Shown piece by piece: positions 1 through 7,926 of a DNA stretch of 37,201 bases. Origin of the DNA: Myxococcota bacterium (GTDB lineage Bacteria > Myxococcota_A > UBA9160 > UBA4427); the NCBI GenBank assembly GCA_029243605.1, contig JAQWRT010000041.1, forward strand, positions 1 through 37,201, in the 5' to 3' direction. Under the pieces are notes generated by a model that was not told the origin of the DNA, searched no databases, and saw only the letters and a program-made list of their open reading frames with translations. The position numbers were made by a program, and so were the translations under genes. Within the stretch, counting starts at the first letter, position 1, and the number at the start of each line of letters is the position of its first letter.

Positions 1-201
1 GGGCGGGTCCCCCTCTTTCGTCGCCCCGGGATCGCCCAAGCGATCCAAACAAAAGGACGCCCAAGGGCAACACAAGGGCGCCCGCTTAACGGGGCGGGTC
101 CCCCTCTTTCGTCGCCCCGGGATCGCCCAAGCGATCCAAACAAAAGGACGCCCAAGGGCAACACAGGGGCGCCCGCTTAACGGGGCGGGTCCCCCTCTTC
201 G
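1..201. repeat. Tandem repeat, 91-bp unit, at least 2.2 copies
   Basis: Two full copies (1-91 and 92-182) and the first 19 bases of a third (183-201) follow each other with an exact 91-bp period. Copies 1 and 2 differ by one substitution (AAG versus AGG near 75/166), and the third copy lacks one T in its CTCTTTCG segment. Each unit contains the inverted repeat GATCG-6 nt-CGATC and a looser CGCCC...GGGCG pairing, so its transcript could fold into hairpins. The array continues off the left edge, so its true copy number is unknown. It ends directly at the stop codon of the next gene. Confidence 0.95.
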
Positions 202-762
202 TTAGGACCGCGATACGAGCCGCTTTCGACGCTGCAGCAGTCCAAGTCCGGCGACCCCGGCAGCGAGTGCTTGGCCCAGACCAGGCTCGGGAACCGTGAC
301 CACTGCATCACCAAAGGTGACGGCCACGTTCCCCGCAAAGCCAGAGAAAGGAATGGTCGGGAGCTCCTGGGTCACAAGATCGCTGGAGCCCAAGGGGACA
401 GCCGCCGAGAAGCGGAAGACCCCGATGGTTGTCGGGACTATGGGGGAATCCACAAGAAACCAACCGAAGGTCGAAATCAGGGGATTTTCTGTGGCTCCCG
501 GGCTCGGACCCATCGCAGAAAAATTCGCCGTGAAAGCCGAGTCAAAGGTAAACGACTCGAAGGTGAGAACGGCCGGATCGTAAGCGAGACCAAAGCCCCC
601 GCCGACAATCGAACCCTGGAAATCCATGGTGGCCGTCACCTCGACGATATCGCCCTGAAGGATCGACGACGGATTGGCCTGAAGGCTGATCTCCTCTGCC
701 GAAACGGCCGGAACCATGAGCGAAAGCGCGATAAGAGTACGAGCCAATGACCAACAAGCCAT
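202..762 (-). CDS. PEP-CTERM sorting-domain protein with cohesin-like region
   Basis: This is a secreted surface or matrix protein of 186 residues; its exact role is unknown. Residues 1-22 form a Sec signal peptide ending near VSAEE. Residues 25-150 are beta-rich (LQANPSSILQGDIVEV..., GFGLAYDPAVLTFESF), the pattern of cohesin-like modules. The tail has VPEPG, a short hydrophobic stretch and RRKR, the PEP-CTERM signal that exosortase recognises and removes in Gram-negative bacteria that export matrix proteins. The ATG at 762 has GGGGA about seven bases upstream. The gene stands alone, and its stop codon touches the 91-bp tandem repeat. No exosortase gene is present in the window. The sorting tail is certain; the cohesin similarity rests on pattern alone. 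Confidence 0.85.
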   Translation of the reverse strand: MACWSLARTLIALSLMVPAVSAEEISLQANPSSILQGDIVEVTATMDFQGSIVGGGFGLAYDPAVLTFESFTFDSAFTANFSAMGPSPGATENPLISTFGWFLVDSPIVPTTIGVFRFSAAVPLGSSDLVTQELPTIPFSGFAGNVAVTFGDAVVTVPEPGLGQALAAGVAGLGLLQRRKRLVSRS

Positions 763-975
763 GAAAAATCCCCAGTCGAGTCCATCTCAAAGCCCTCACC
801 ATCGAGAGCTCACACACCCTGTATTTTCGTCCATCTCGAGACCGGACTTAAGTTCGCACTTCACTTGCACTTCATACGCGGCTTAGCCCCACTCCCCTCG
901 GGGGGAGCATCGGGCTGGGGAGTAGAGGCCTTGGGGCATGTGCTCCCCTATCGAGTTGTTGAGGGCCTCTGCGCC

Positions 976-2388
976 CTAGTCCACGGTGAAGCGCTCAAGG
1001 AGGCTGGTCATGATCAGGCTGCCTCGGTCCATATTCTCCACCGAGATCCGCTCGTTGTTGCCATGAATGCCACGTCGCTCGACAGACTCGAGCACAAAGG
1101 GCGCGTAGCCATAGCTGACGATGCCCATATCTCGAAAAAAATGACTGTCCGTAAAGCCTCCGGATACGCTCGGGACCACATGAGAACCCGGGAGAAAATC
1201 TGCGCTCGTCGCTTCGATCGCCTCGAAGAGTCCTGTGTCCGTTGAACTGACCGCGGGCGTAAAGCCCATGATGCGTTCGATCGTGACCGCCTCGTCGCTG
1301 ATAATCCTGCCCAACTCTAGAATGAAGGCCTCGGGATCCTGATCCGGCAAAAGACGGCAGTCGAGTTCCGCGTAGGCTTCGCTCGGTACCACGTTGATTT
1401 TGGCGCTGCCTTCGAGTCGGGTGACCGAGCAGGTATTTCTGAAGAGCGCGTTCAGCTCTGGGGTCTCGAACTGCAAGGCAAGCATGAACTCTTCGTCCTG
1501 GATGGCGCTCCCGGGGTCGGCGAAGGCCTGGGCAAGGGGTTCGGCCTGTAACGGGGCCAGCCCCTGAAACATCGCCTTCACCGTAGGCACAAGACGCGGC
1601 TCAAACTGGGTTTCGGCGATTCGATGCGCCGCCCGGACGAGGCGCGTGACCGAAGTTTCAACTTGGGGGGCCGAACCGTGCCCCGGGCGCCCGACAGACC
1701 TCAACCGAAGCCATAAGGGGACTTTTTGGGTGGCTTCGACCATCACCGCCATCTCTTCCCCAAACTTCTGCACTCCTCCCCCTTCATTGAGGAGGAAGCC
1801 CACGTCCGAGAAGACCTCTGGGTGGTTTTCGATCATCCAGCCCGCGCCGAATGCGCCTCCGGCTTCCTCATCCGCGGTGGCGATCAGCCAGACGTCACGG
1901 TTGAGAGCCTGCCCCGACTCCTTCAACGCAATAAACGCCTCCAGTTGGACGATCCCCAACCCCTTGGTGTCGAGTGCGCCCCGGCCATAGATGTAGCCGT
2001 CCCGTATTTCGCCAGATAAAGGGTCGAAATCCCAGTACGCGAGATCCGCTGGCACCACGTCGATATGATGAAGCAGGACTAGGCCCGGTTTATCACCCCC
2101 CTCAAGCCGAGCCCAGAGGTTCCCCCTCCCCGGCGCCGACTCCCCAGTCGAGTAGGCGATCCCATGTTCATCCAGAATACCCGCTAGGTAGGCGACACCT
2201 CGTGACTCATTGCCCGGTGGGTTCACGGTATCGATTTTCAGATACCCACTGAGATGTGAGGCTGCCTGGGAGACTTCCGCCGCCGCCTCGGCGCTCGGGT
2301 ACAAAAGAAAAACGCCGAGAAGAGCCGCTAGGCATCTTTCTAAATGAATCCGTAAAATCGTCGCTCTAGCCAAACCCACCCCCCCCAC
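976..2388 (-). CDS. M20-family metallopeptidase (zinc-dependent exopeptidase/deacylase)
   Basis: This is a di-zinc hydrolase of the M20 family (carboxypeptidase G2/ArgE/DapE type), about 470 residues. It should release an amino acid or deacylate an N-acyl substrate; the substrate cannot be read from sequence. Metal and catalytic positions fit the family: H108-x-D110 in LLHHIDVVPA, D140 in GRGALDTKG, E174-E175 in ADEEAGG, E202 in NEGGG, and a late His in RRGIHGNNE. A hydrophobic stretch near residues 18-36 suggests export or anchoring. The longest frame begins with GTG at 2388 inside an eight-G tract; GTG 2379 or TTG 2373 are also possible starts. It lies 21 bp downstream of the MOSC gene on the same strand and is probably co-transcribed with it. 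Confidence 0.88.
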   Translation of the reverse strand: MGGVGLARATILRIHLERCLAALLGVFLLYPSAEAAAEVSQAASHLSGYLKIDTVNPPGNESRGVAYLAGILDEHGIAYSTGESAPGRGNLWARLEGGDKPGLVLLHHIDVVPADLAYWDFDPLSGEIRDGYIYGRGALDTKGLGIVQLEAFIALKESGQALNRDVWLIATADEEAGGAFGAGWMIENHPEVFSDVGFLLNEGGGVQKFGEEMAVMVEATQKVPLWLRLRSVGRPGHGSAPQVETSVTRLVRAAHRIAETQFEPRLVPTVKAMFQGLAPLQAEPLAQAFADPGSAIQDEEFMLALQFETPELNALFRNTCSVTRLEGSAKINVVPSEAYAELDCRLLPDQDPEAFILELGRIISDEAVTIERIMGFTPAVSSTDTGLFEAIEATSADFLPGSHVVPSVSGGFTDSHFFRDMGIVSYGYAPFVLESVERRGIHGNNERISVENMDRGSLIMTSLLERFTVD

Positions 2389-2409
2389 AAGACGACCACC
2401 AAAGACCCT

Positions 2410-3267
2410 CTATTCAAGCCACTCGATCTCGTCACCTTGCGCGATTCGACCGGGCTTCTCGACCTCTGCATAGAGCCCCAGGTTGCCTTCGCTCTCTCGC
2501 ACCAGGGAACGCATAATCTTCGGATCCTTGGGCAGGTCCTCGAAGCCGCGGGTCACCATCACACAGCGAGGGCAAACAACTGCCATCCGGAGAGTCACCG
2601 ACCCGATCCGGGCTCGCCTCCCCTCCCAGGCCGACTCGGGGAAGGGACCGCTCGCCTCGGAGGCATCGATGAGCACGTTGGGCCTGAAGCGACGCACATC
2701 GAAGCGTGATCCCGGCTCTCGTGCTTCCATACTCTCGAGGGAAGTGGTGGTCATCACCAAGAGCGGAAACGCATCAAAATAGGTCCCGGGCGGACACTCG
2801 TTTTCCATCAACTCCGGTGGAAACTTGCCAATATCCGGAAGGGGCTCCTCGGGTTCTCGACCAAAGATCGCCCGGAGTTCCTTTTCCATGTCAGCACTGT
2901 CGGGAGCCCCGCGCCGGTAATGGCTCCCGTCGCCGATCTCGACGAGGGGCCAGAGCGTGACCTCATGGCCAAGGGCATCAGAGACGCGCTTATGAATATC
3001 TTCGTCGCCGGTATTCGCTCTGGATCCGTCCTCGAAGCGAATCGTCGCCGGGCTTGATCCCTCACTGCTCGGAGGGCCGGGATATTCTGCAGCGATCTTC
3101 ATGAGTCCTGCGAGTTTTTTTGCCCCCCGAATGCCACCGCGCACCTCATCGCGCACAGCCCAGGCTCGGTCACCGGCGACTCCGCGAGAAGTCACCTCAC
3201 TCTCGGCAATTCGCTCGCCTGCCATGCTCTTCACCGGATATCGCCATAATTCCTGAACCCGTGCCAT
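2410..3267 (-). CDS. MOSC domain-containing protein
   Basis: This 285-residue protein has the MOSC N-terminal beta barrel (VQELWRYPVKSMAGE near the start) followed by the MOSC domain. The domain includes FDVRRFRPNVLID and a cysteine in VVCPRCVMVT, the position that holds sulfur or molybdenum cofactor in the MOSC/mARC family. Such proteins act in sulfur transfer or N-hydroxylated compound reduction with a Moco cofactor, and none of that is specific here. The ATG at 3267 is chosen over the upstream ATG at 3321 because GGGAGGCGG sits just before it and the homology begins there. It is the first gene of a likely two-gene operon with the M20 peptidase downstream. Confidence 0.87.
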   Translation of the reverse strand: MARVQELWRYPVKSMAGERIAESEVTSRGVAGDRAWAVRDEVRGGIRGAKKLAGLMKIAAEYPGPPSSEGSSPATIRFEDGSRANTGDEDIHKRVSDALGHEVTLWPLVEIGDGSHYRRGAPDSADMEKELRAIFGREPEEPLPDIGKFPPELMENECPPGTYFDAFPLLVMTTTSLESMEAREPGSRFDVRRFRPNVLIDASEASGPFPESAWEGRRARIGSVTLRMAVVCPRCVMVTRGFEDLPKDPKIMRSLVRESEGNLGLYAEVEKPGRIAQGDEIEWLE

Positions 3268-3373
3268 TCCGCCTCCCTTATCACGCTTCGTTGAGCTTGA
3301 CTCTATCGAAAGAAACCGCACCGGGTAGGAGCCAAGGCCGGCAATGACGAGCGATGACGCCCTGACTCGGTGC

Positions 3374-4087
3374 TCACGAAGCCGCCCAGGCTCTGGCCTC
3401 CGCTTCGTCAGTGAAATAGGCGGTCTCGCCCCGGATTGCCCGGCCGGCCACTCGGCTCAAAGCCTTTTGCCACTTCGCATCGCCCAGGAGAGCCGCGCGT
3501 TCGATCACGTTGCGATGGCCAAAGATCAGGGAAATATGGTGTCCGAAAGCAGCGATGCCGTGCCAGCCAGTGAACTCTCGAACATCGATTACCAGGCGCG
3601 CTCCCTCGCTTCCAGCAAGGGCGTCGTCTATCCGCTCGCCCAACTCGTCGTAGATGCCGCTCTCCAACTCTCCGATGACGCGCAGGTGGAGAACACCCTC
3701 GGTCATCTCGAAGTGCACTGTGCCCAGAGATTCCTCAAGCCAGCGGCGGGCATCTTCGGCCTCAGCAAGAGGAAAAAGTTCAACGGGGCATGGAAAGAGA
3801 GGTGCAAAAGCCCGCATGGAAGTCCGTATCCAAGCGACGTCCGTCGCCAGGGCGCAGCGCTCCCAAAAGGCCCACATTTCTGCACCCAGCTTGGCGTCAT
3901 CCCAGGCGGCACCAAGATCGTAGCCTTCGAAGCCTTCATCGATGACGATCAGGGCCCGGAGCCCTCCTTGATCCTCTGAGATCTCACGAAGCCTCGGAAC
4001 AAGGGTACTCTCGTAGTCTTCCACCCTGACCTGCCCGGTGATTGTAATGATGACGAGGTTGCCCGTCGGATTATTCACTTCGATCAT
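3374..4087 (-). CDS. Tandem SpoIIAA/STAS-like two-domain protein
   Basis: The protein has 237 residues and is built from two consecutive SpoIIAA-like (STAS_2, DUF3478-type) domains, about residues 1-118 and 119-237. The second is the more canonical: LVIDVREFTGWHGIAAFGHHISL, then RAALLGDAKWQKAL, ending in F-x-DEAEARAW. The first has the same layout (LIVIDEGFEGYD..., then ELFPLAEAEDARRW) but is more diverged. Family members are usually single domains of about 120 residues and are thought to bind lipids or partner proteins; function is unproven. The start at 4087 (MIEVNN) has GGGAG seven bases upstream and fits domain 1 better than the ATG at 4135. It is divergent from the oxygenase gene at 4299. 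Confidence 0.78.
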   Translation of the reverse strand: MIEVNNPTGNLVIITITGQVRVEDYESTLVPRLREISEDQGGLRALIVIDEGFEGYDLGAAWDDAKLGAEMWAFWERCALATDVAWIRTSMRAFAPLFPCPVELFPLAEAEDARRWLEESLGTVHFEMTEGVLHLRVIGELESGIYDELGERIDDALAGSEGARLVIDVREFTGWHGIAAFGHHISLIFGHRNVIERAALLGDAKWQKALSRVAGRAIRGETAYFTDEAEARAWAAS

Positions 4088-4207
4088 GCTCAACTCCCAG
4101 CCTCTCCGAACAAGGCCCTTTTCAAGGCTCCACAACTTGCCGAATAGACTTTACCGAAGGCGATCCTGCGCCTCTGCCTAAAAATATGCCTTCCCGAGCC
4201 TAGCCCT

Positions 4208-4237
4208 TTTTCAGATCCGCACGTGATTTTCTATACT
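4208..4237 (+). promoter_or_regulatory. Sigma-70-like promoter for the CmcJ-like gene
   Basis: TTTTCA (4208-4213) and TATACT (4232-4237) are separated by 18 bp and match the -35 and -10 consensus at 4/6 and 5/6 positions. A start of transcription near 4244 would give a leader of about 55 nt before the ATG at 4299. This comes from pattern reading and is not scored against a genome background. Confidence 0.45.
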
Positions 4238-4298
4238 CCAAGAGACGTCAACGTGGTTCTCTATGGGAACCCAATTCTCTAGAAGCAGGGGAGCCTAG

Positions 4299-5099
4299 AT
4301 GAATATCCGATCTGAGCTGAGCTATATCCAGCCCATCAAAGGGCCTGCCTTCTATTACATTCATCAAACACCGGAAGGCGAAGCCCCTTCTAATGTCGAA
4401 GGCGACCGCAGAGTCGCGCCAATTGAAGACGCCCGCGCATTCAATCCCCCACCCAGCCTCGACCGAGAAGGCGCCCAACTCATTCCATTTGACGGGACAC
4501 CGCCCAACGAGAATGACCCGGACTCAATCGAGCGGGACTTCTACCCGAAAGTCGAAGAACTGGTCCGCGAGAAATTTGGGGCATTCAGGGTTCACGCTTT
4601 CGATCACAATCTGCGTTCGAGTGACAAGGATGCGACCGTCGATACGGAAATTCAAAGCCCCGTATGGCTCGTCCACAATGACTACACCGAGAGTTCGGCG
4701 CCCCAACGGGTTCGCGACCTTCTGCCCGAAGAGGCCGAATCGCTGATGACGAAACGCTTCGCTGTAATCAATTTCTGGAAACCCCTCTATGCCCCAGTCC
4801 ATGAGGCCCCACTGGCCATCTGTGACGCCCAGACACTGCGCAAAGAGGACTGCATCGAGACCGAGTTGCGTTACCCCGACCGCACAGGCGAAATCTACTC
4901 GTTCTCCTACTCAGAGCGGCACCGTTGGTTTTACTTTCCGGAGATGACTCCCGACGAGGCACTCCTTATTAAATGCTTCGACTCAGCGGAGGGGCCTTCG
5001 GGTTTCACGGCCCATACCGCCGTCCGGGATCCCAACACTCGCCCGGGGGCACGACCGCGTCAAAGTATCGAAGTCCGAACCCTCGCTTTTCTCGACTAG
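4299..5099 (+). CDS. CmcJ/GA4-desaturase-like oxygenase
   Basis: This 266-residue protein belongs to the CmcJ/NvfI/gibberellin GA4 desaturase-like family. Members are hydroxylases, desaturases or methoxylation partners of fungal and bacterial secondary metabolism. Family landmarks are SPVWLVHNDYTE (His-x-Asp, a likely metal site), the following SAPQRVRDLLP, FAVINFWKPL, FSYSERHRWFYFPEMTPDEALLIKCFDS, and the C-terminal pair FTAHTAVRDPNT and PRQSIEVRTL with a second His and an Arg. The ATG at 4299 follows GGGGAG. The gene is monocistronic and convergent with the acyltransferase. The substrate is unknown and no biosynthetic cluster surrounds it. The family call is firm; the chemistry is inferred. 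Confidence 0.85.
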   Translation: MNIRSELSYIQPIKGPAFYYIHQTPEGEAPSNVEGDRRVAPIEDARAFNPPPSLDREGAQLIPFDGTPPNENDPDSIERDFYPKVEELVREKFGAFRVHAFDHNLRSSDKDATVDTEIQSPVWLVHNDYTESSAPQRVRDLLPEEAESLMTKRFAVINFWKPLYAPVHEAPLAICDAQTLRKEDCIETELRYPDRTGEIYSFSYSERHRWFYFPEMTPDEALLIKCFDSAEGPSGFTAHTAVRDPNTRPGARPRQSIEVRTLAFLD

Positions 5100-5141
5100 G
5101 CCTAGAAACACGGCCCGCGGGGTTGGCGAAGACGCTCCTCC

Positions 5142-5162
5142 AGGCCCCATAGAGCGGGGCCT
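5142..5162. terminator. Hairpin between convergent genes
   Basis: AGGCCCC (5142-5148) and GGGGCCT (5156-5162) form a perfect 7-bp stem with a 7-nt loop between the convergent oxygenase and acyltransferase genes. The right arm overlaps the acyltransferase stop codon. There is no T run on either side, so it is a hairpin that may help end transcription rather than a classical intrinsic terminator. A second palindrome, CTAGGCCTAG, lies at 5096-5105. Confidence 0.35.
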
Positions 5163-6054
5163 AGCTGAAAATCCCAGAACGCTCGGCCAATCCGCGCTCG
5201 AAGCCTTCCTCAATCGCCGCCCTCACCCGGTCCACCCGCTCCTCAATATCGGCATCATCTTCCGAGGCATCGCCTTCGAAGCTCAGGGGTTCGCCGAAGT
5301 AGAGATGATATTTGACCGGCAGCGGCAAGAGTCCGAGCGGACCCAGCAGGGGAAAGGTCGGCGTCAAGGGAAGCGCCGGCATACCGAACAAACGGGCAAG
5401 CCCAGACAAGTTCGCGAGTCCCGGCTGCTGCTCTTCGGAGCCAATAATCGAGACCGGCACGATCGGTGTGTTCGTCTCCAGGGCCAGGCGCATAAAACCC
5501 GATCCAAAGCGCATCAACTTGTAACGGTCTTCGTAGAGTTTATTCATCCCGCGGACGCCCTCTGGGAATACCATGACGCACTCCCCCGCCTCGAGCATGG
5601 AGGCACAATTCAGGGGTGTCCCTACCAGCGTGCCTCCACGCCCTGCGGCAACGCTTACGAAGGGCAGCTCGGAAACCCAATATTCGGCCATCCCCCGGGC
5701 TATTCGCGGAGGCTCTCCCTCGAGCAACATCGCGCTGGAAAGCATCATCGCATCAAAGGGAAGCTGTCCAGCATGGTTCGCTACGAGAAGAACTCGGCCC
5801 CGAGGAACGCGCTCTATATTGACCGTACGGACCCGGAAATAATATTCATAGAGCAGCGCAATCGGCAGCATATTCTGCCTGACGAAATCGGGCGCAAGCC
5901 CCTGATCGTCGAAACCATACTCATTGAGACGGGTCGGAACCCGAGCCACACGCTCGTCGATCCTCCCCTGGAGCCGCTGCAGCCAACTCGGACTCATCGC
6001 TCCAACCACCTCCCGGGCGATGGCGAGCACACTCTCGGGGGAATCAGCCATCAT
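5161..6054 (-). CDS. PlsC-like lysophospholipid/glycerophosphate acyltransferase family protein
   Basis: This is a 297-residue membrane-associated acyltransferase of the LPLAT/PlsC superfamily. It is expected to move an acyl group onto a glycerolipid or other lipid acceptor. The superfamily block I is diverged: VLLVANHAGQLPFDAMM keeps NHxGxxPFD in place of NHxxxxD. Block III is visible as VMVFPEGVRGMNK, and block IV as TPIVPVSIIGSEEQ. The ATG at 6054 overlaps the upstream epimerase stop as ATGA, so translation is probably coupled; a second ATG follows directly at 6051. It is the last gene of the GST - epimerase - acyltransferase operon. An epimerase beside a PlsC-like gene is also familiar from mycobacteria (galE2 region), which hints at lipid or glycolipid processing. 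Confidence 0.85.
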   Translation of the reverse strand: MMADSPESVLAIAREVVGAMSPSWLQRLQGRIDERVARVPTRLNEYGFDDQGLAPDFVRQNMLPIALLYEYYFRVRTVNIERVPRGRVLLVANHAGQLPFDAMMLSSAMLLEGEPPRIARGMAEYWVSELPFVSVAAGRGGTLVGTPLNCASMLEAGECVMVFPEGVRGMNKLYEDRYKLMRFGSGFMRLALETNTPIVPVSIIGSEEQQPGLANLSGLARLFGMPALPLTPTFPLLGPLGLLPLPVKYHLYFGEPLSFEGDASEDDADIEERVDRVRAAIEEGFERGLAERSGIFS

Positions 6055-7067
6055 CTGGCCGGGTGCCGAATCGAATCGAACATTTCGCTGAGTGATACCT
6101 TCGGGCGAAAACCGGTGGCCTCCTCGAAACGACTCCCGGAGAGGCAAACCGGATAGCGCAGATAGTCCACGGCGCCCGAGGGGTAGTGCCAGAGTTTAAG
6201 AGCAAAAAGCTGCCGGCACACGGCATTGAAGAGCGGGCCAGGGATGGGCCAGGCCCTCGCGCCAATCGCCTGGATCGCAGTATGGATCGGAACCTGCCCG
6301 GCCCCAACCACATTAAAAACACCGGAGAGCGGCTGGGCCACCGCAATTTCAAGGGCATCGAGTAGGTCCGCCTGCCCAATGAACTGTACTACTGGATCGA
6401 AACCCATCACCGTCGGGACCCCAGGCAGTTTCAGGTAACTCGACATCATCGAGCCCATTTCCGGCCCCAAGGCGTTCACCGGGCGGAGAACAACGGTTTC
6501 GATCTCCTGATGCTGCCAAAGGAAAGCGCTCGCAAGCGCATCGACCTCGACCTGGTCTCTGATCTCTGGGTAAGAGCGACTGGCCGAAATCGGACAGTCT
6601 TCATCCATTCCGTAAGGGTTCTCCGGAAAGGCTCCGTAGACCGCACTGCTCGAGAAAACCACTACCTTGCGAACGCCATATTTTACACAGTGATCGAGAA
6701 GTTGTTTGGTTCCGCGCACATTGACATCGTGGCGAACTCGGTCTCCGCGATCGAAATGGCGAACGAAGCCCATGTGCACCACGGCATCAGGCCGTTCGGT
6801 CCTGAGCAAGTCTTCGAATTGGCGCTTGCGAAGATCGACCCGGTGCAACCGAATATCGGGATGCGACCCCTTCCAGCGACGCGTATCCACCCCGCACACA
6901 TCCATGGTCAGAGAAAGCCGCTCAGCCAGCAGTCGACCGAGAGGGCCGACCACGCCAGTAATCAGCACCTTACCTACATTCGCGTCCGAACTCGTCAACA
7001 CTCGCCCCTGGGAGGTCACTGACGGACAGACCCGCTCGCGCAAAAGGCGCGAACAGGCCCGTCGCAC
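6051..7067 (-). CDS. NAD-dependent epimerase/dehydratase-like SDR
   Basis: This is an extended short-chain dehydrogenase of the sugar epimerase/dehydratase class, up to 338 residues. The Rossmann motif is VLITGVVGPLGRLLA and the SSSAVYG segment carries the active-site serine. The catalytic pair reads YPEIR, so the usual YxxxK lysine is an arginine; activity may be altered. The annotated start is GTG 7067. GTG 7001 is an attractive alternative because AGGGGC precedes it and it lies closer to the Rossmann strand. Its TGA overlaps the ATG of the acyltransferase by 4 nt. It lies 4 bp after the GST stop codon if GTG 7067 is used. The substrate could be a nucleotide sugar or a lipid-linked group. 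Confidence 0.82.
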   Translation of the reverse strand: MRRACSRLLRERVCPSVTSQGRVLTSSDANVGKVLITGVVGPLGRLLAERLSLTMDVCGVDTRRWKGSHPDIRLHRVDLRKRQFEDLLRTERPDAVVHMGFVRHFDRGDRVRHDVNVRGTKQLLDHCVKYGVRKVVVFSSSAVYGAFPENPYGMDEDCPISASRSYPEIRDQVEVDALASAFLWQHQEIETVVLRPVNALGPEMGSMMSSYLKLPGVPTVMGFDPVVQFIGQADLLDALEIAVAQPLSGVFNVVGAGQVPIHTAIQAIGARAWPIPGPLFNAVCRQLFALKLWHYPSGAVDYLRYPVCLSGSRFEEATGFRPKVSLSEMFDSIRHPAR

Positions 7068-7071
7068 AGAT

Positions 7072-7692
7072 TCAGGATGCCTTCTCGGCTTCTACCCTCG
7101 CAACACTCGGGTGCTCGGCCATCCGTGCCATCACCCCCTGGATCTTGGGATGTCCCTCCAAGATGTCCTCCCCGAAAATCTTCTGCACGATACCGCCTGA
7201 AAGACCGAACGTGTAGAAAGTATAAAAATCAGCGAGAGTGAGTTCTTCGCCCGCCGCATAGGGATCCCCCACGAAAATTCGGTCCAGCGCCTTCATACCC
7301 TTGGCGAGATCCGCCCTCGTGCTCTCCTTGGTTTCATCGCTCACCTTGCCTCCAAAGAAGGCTTCCGGCAGACAGCGCCTAGCGACGAGTTCTACGTCAA
7401 GCTTTAGATGGCAGGCCAACTCTACGACCTTGCCCGCAGCGAAAGCATCCCCGGGAAGCAGCGCCGGCTCCGGCTGGACTCGGTCGAGGTAGGACGCGAT
7501 GGCAAGCGACTCCGACATATAGCCGCCGTCCACTCCGATGGAGGGCATCTTACCCATCGGGGTTCGAACAAGGTTGTCCTCTTCCTGGGTAGGCGGAGCC
7601 TTGACTTCCTCGAAGTCGACCTCTTTCTCGACGAGAAGTGCCTTCACCAGGCTGTAGTAATTACTCATTCGCAAGCCGTAGAGCTGAATCAT
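7072..7692 (-). CDS. Glutathione S-transferase family protein
   Basis: The protein has 206 residues. The N-terminal thioredoxin fold starts LYGLRMSNYYSLVKALL, where the serines after the first strand can stabilise the glutathione thiolate. It continues with the cis-proline segment GKMPSI and the glutathione-binding SESLAI. The C-terminal helical domain has the typical ELTLADFYTF motif with its conserved Asp. Cytosolic detoxification, isomerisation or lyase chemistry is possible. The ATG at 7692 has AAGGA ten bases upstream. It heads the operon with the epimerase and acyltransferase, so it may act on a lipid or aromatic intermediate of the same pathway. That link is inferred from position only. 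Confidence 0.88.
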   Translation of the reverse strand: MIQLYGLRMSNYYSLVKALLVEKEVDFEEVKAPPTQEEDNLVRTPMGKMPSIGVDGGYMSESLAIASYLDRVQPEPALLPGDAFAAGKVVELACHLKLDVELVARRCLPEAFFGGKVSDETKESTRADLAKGMKALDRIFVGDPYAAGEELTLADFYTFYTFGLSGGIVQKIFGEDILEGHPKIQGVMARMAEHPSVARVEAEKAS

Positions 7693-7786
7693 TTATTTCG
7701 TCCTTAGTTGAATAATCGAAAGAGAGCGAAAGCCTAACCCAGCCCTCTCGGGCTCGCTGACGCCCTCCTCTCTTCCCCACACGCGC

Positions 7787-7815
7787 AGGCATAGGCATAG
7801 GCATAGGCATAGGCA
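7787..7815. repeat. Hexanucleotide microsatellite (AGGCAT)
   Basis: AGGCAT is repeated four times without error (7787-7810), followed by a partial fifth copy (AGGCA). It lies between the divergent GST and sulfotransferase genes, about 110 bp before the latter. Confidence 0.9.
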
Positions 7816-7926
7816 CTGTGCCGGAACCCGACCCAATTGACCTATCCTCCGGCCTTCTGTTAGGCTGCAATGCCGCGACTTAGCGCGGGCCGGGTCTAGA
7901 TTCTGAGATCTAACAGAGGAGTTGGG

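Noticed and set aside
1..201. CRISPR array at the left edge
   Set aside because: The whole 91-bp unit is repeated, so there are no unique spacers. This is an ordinary tandem repeat.
271..750. Plus-strand frame of 159 codons opposite the first PEP-CTERM gene
   Set aside because: Highly charged shadow translation; the minus-strand reading has a signal peptide and sorting tail.
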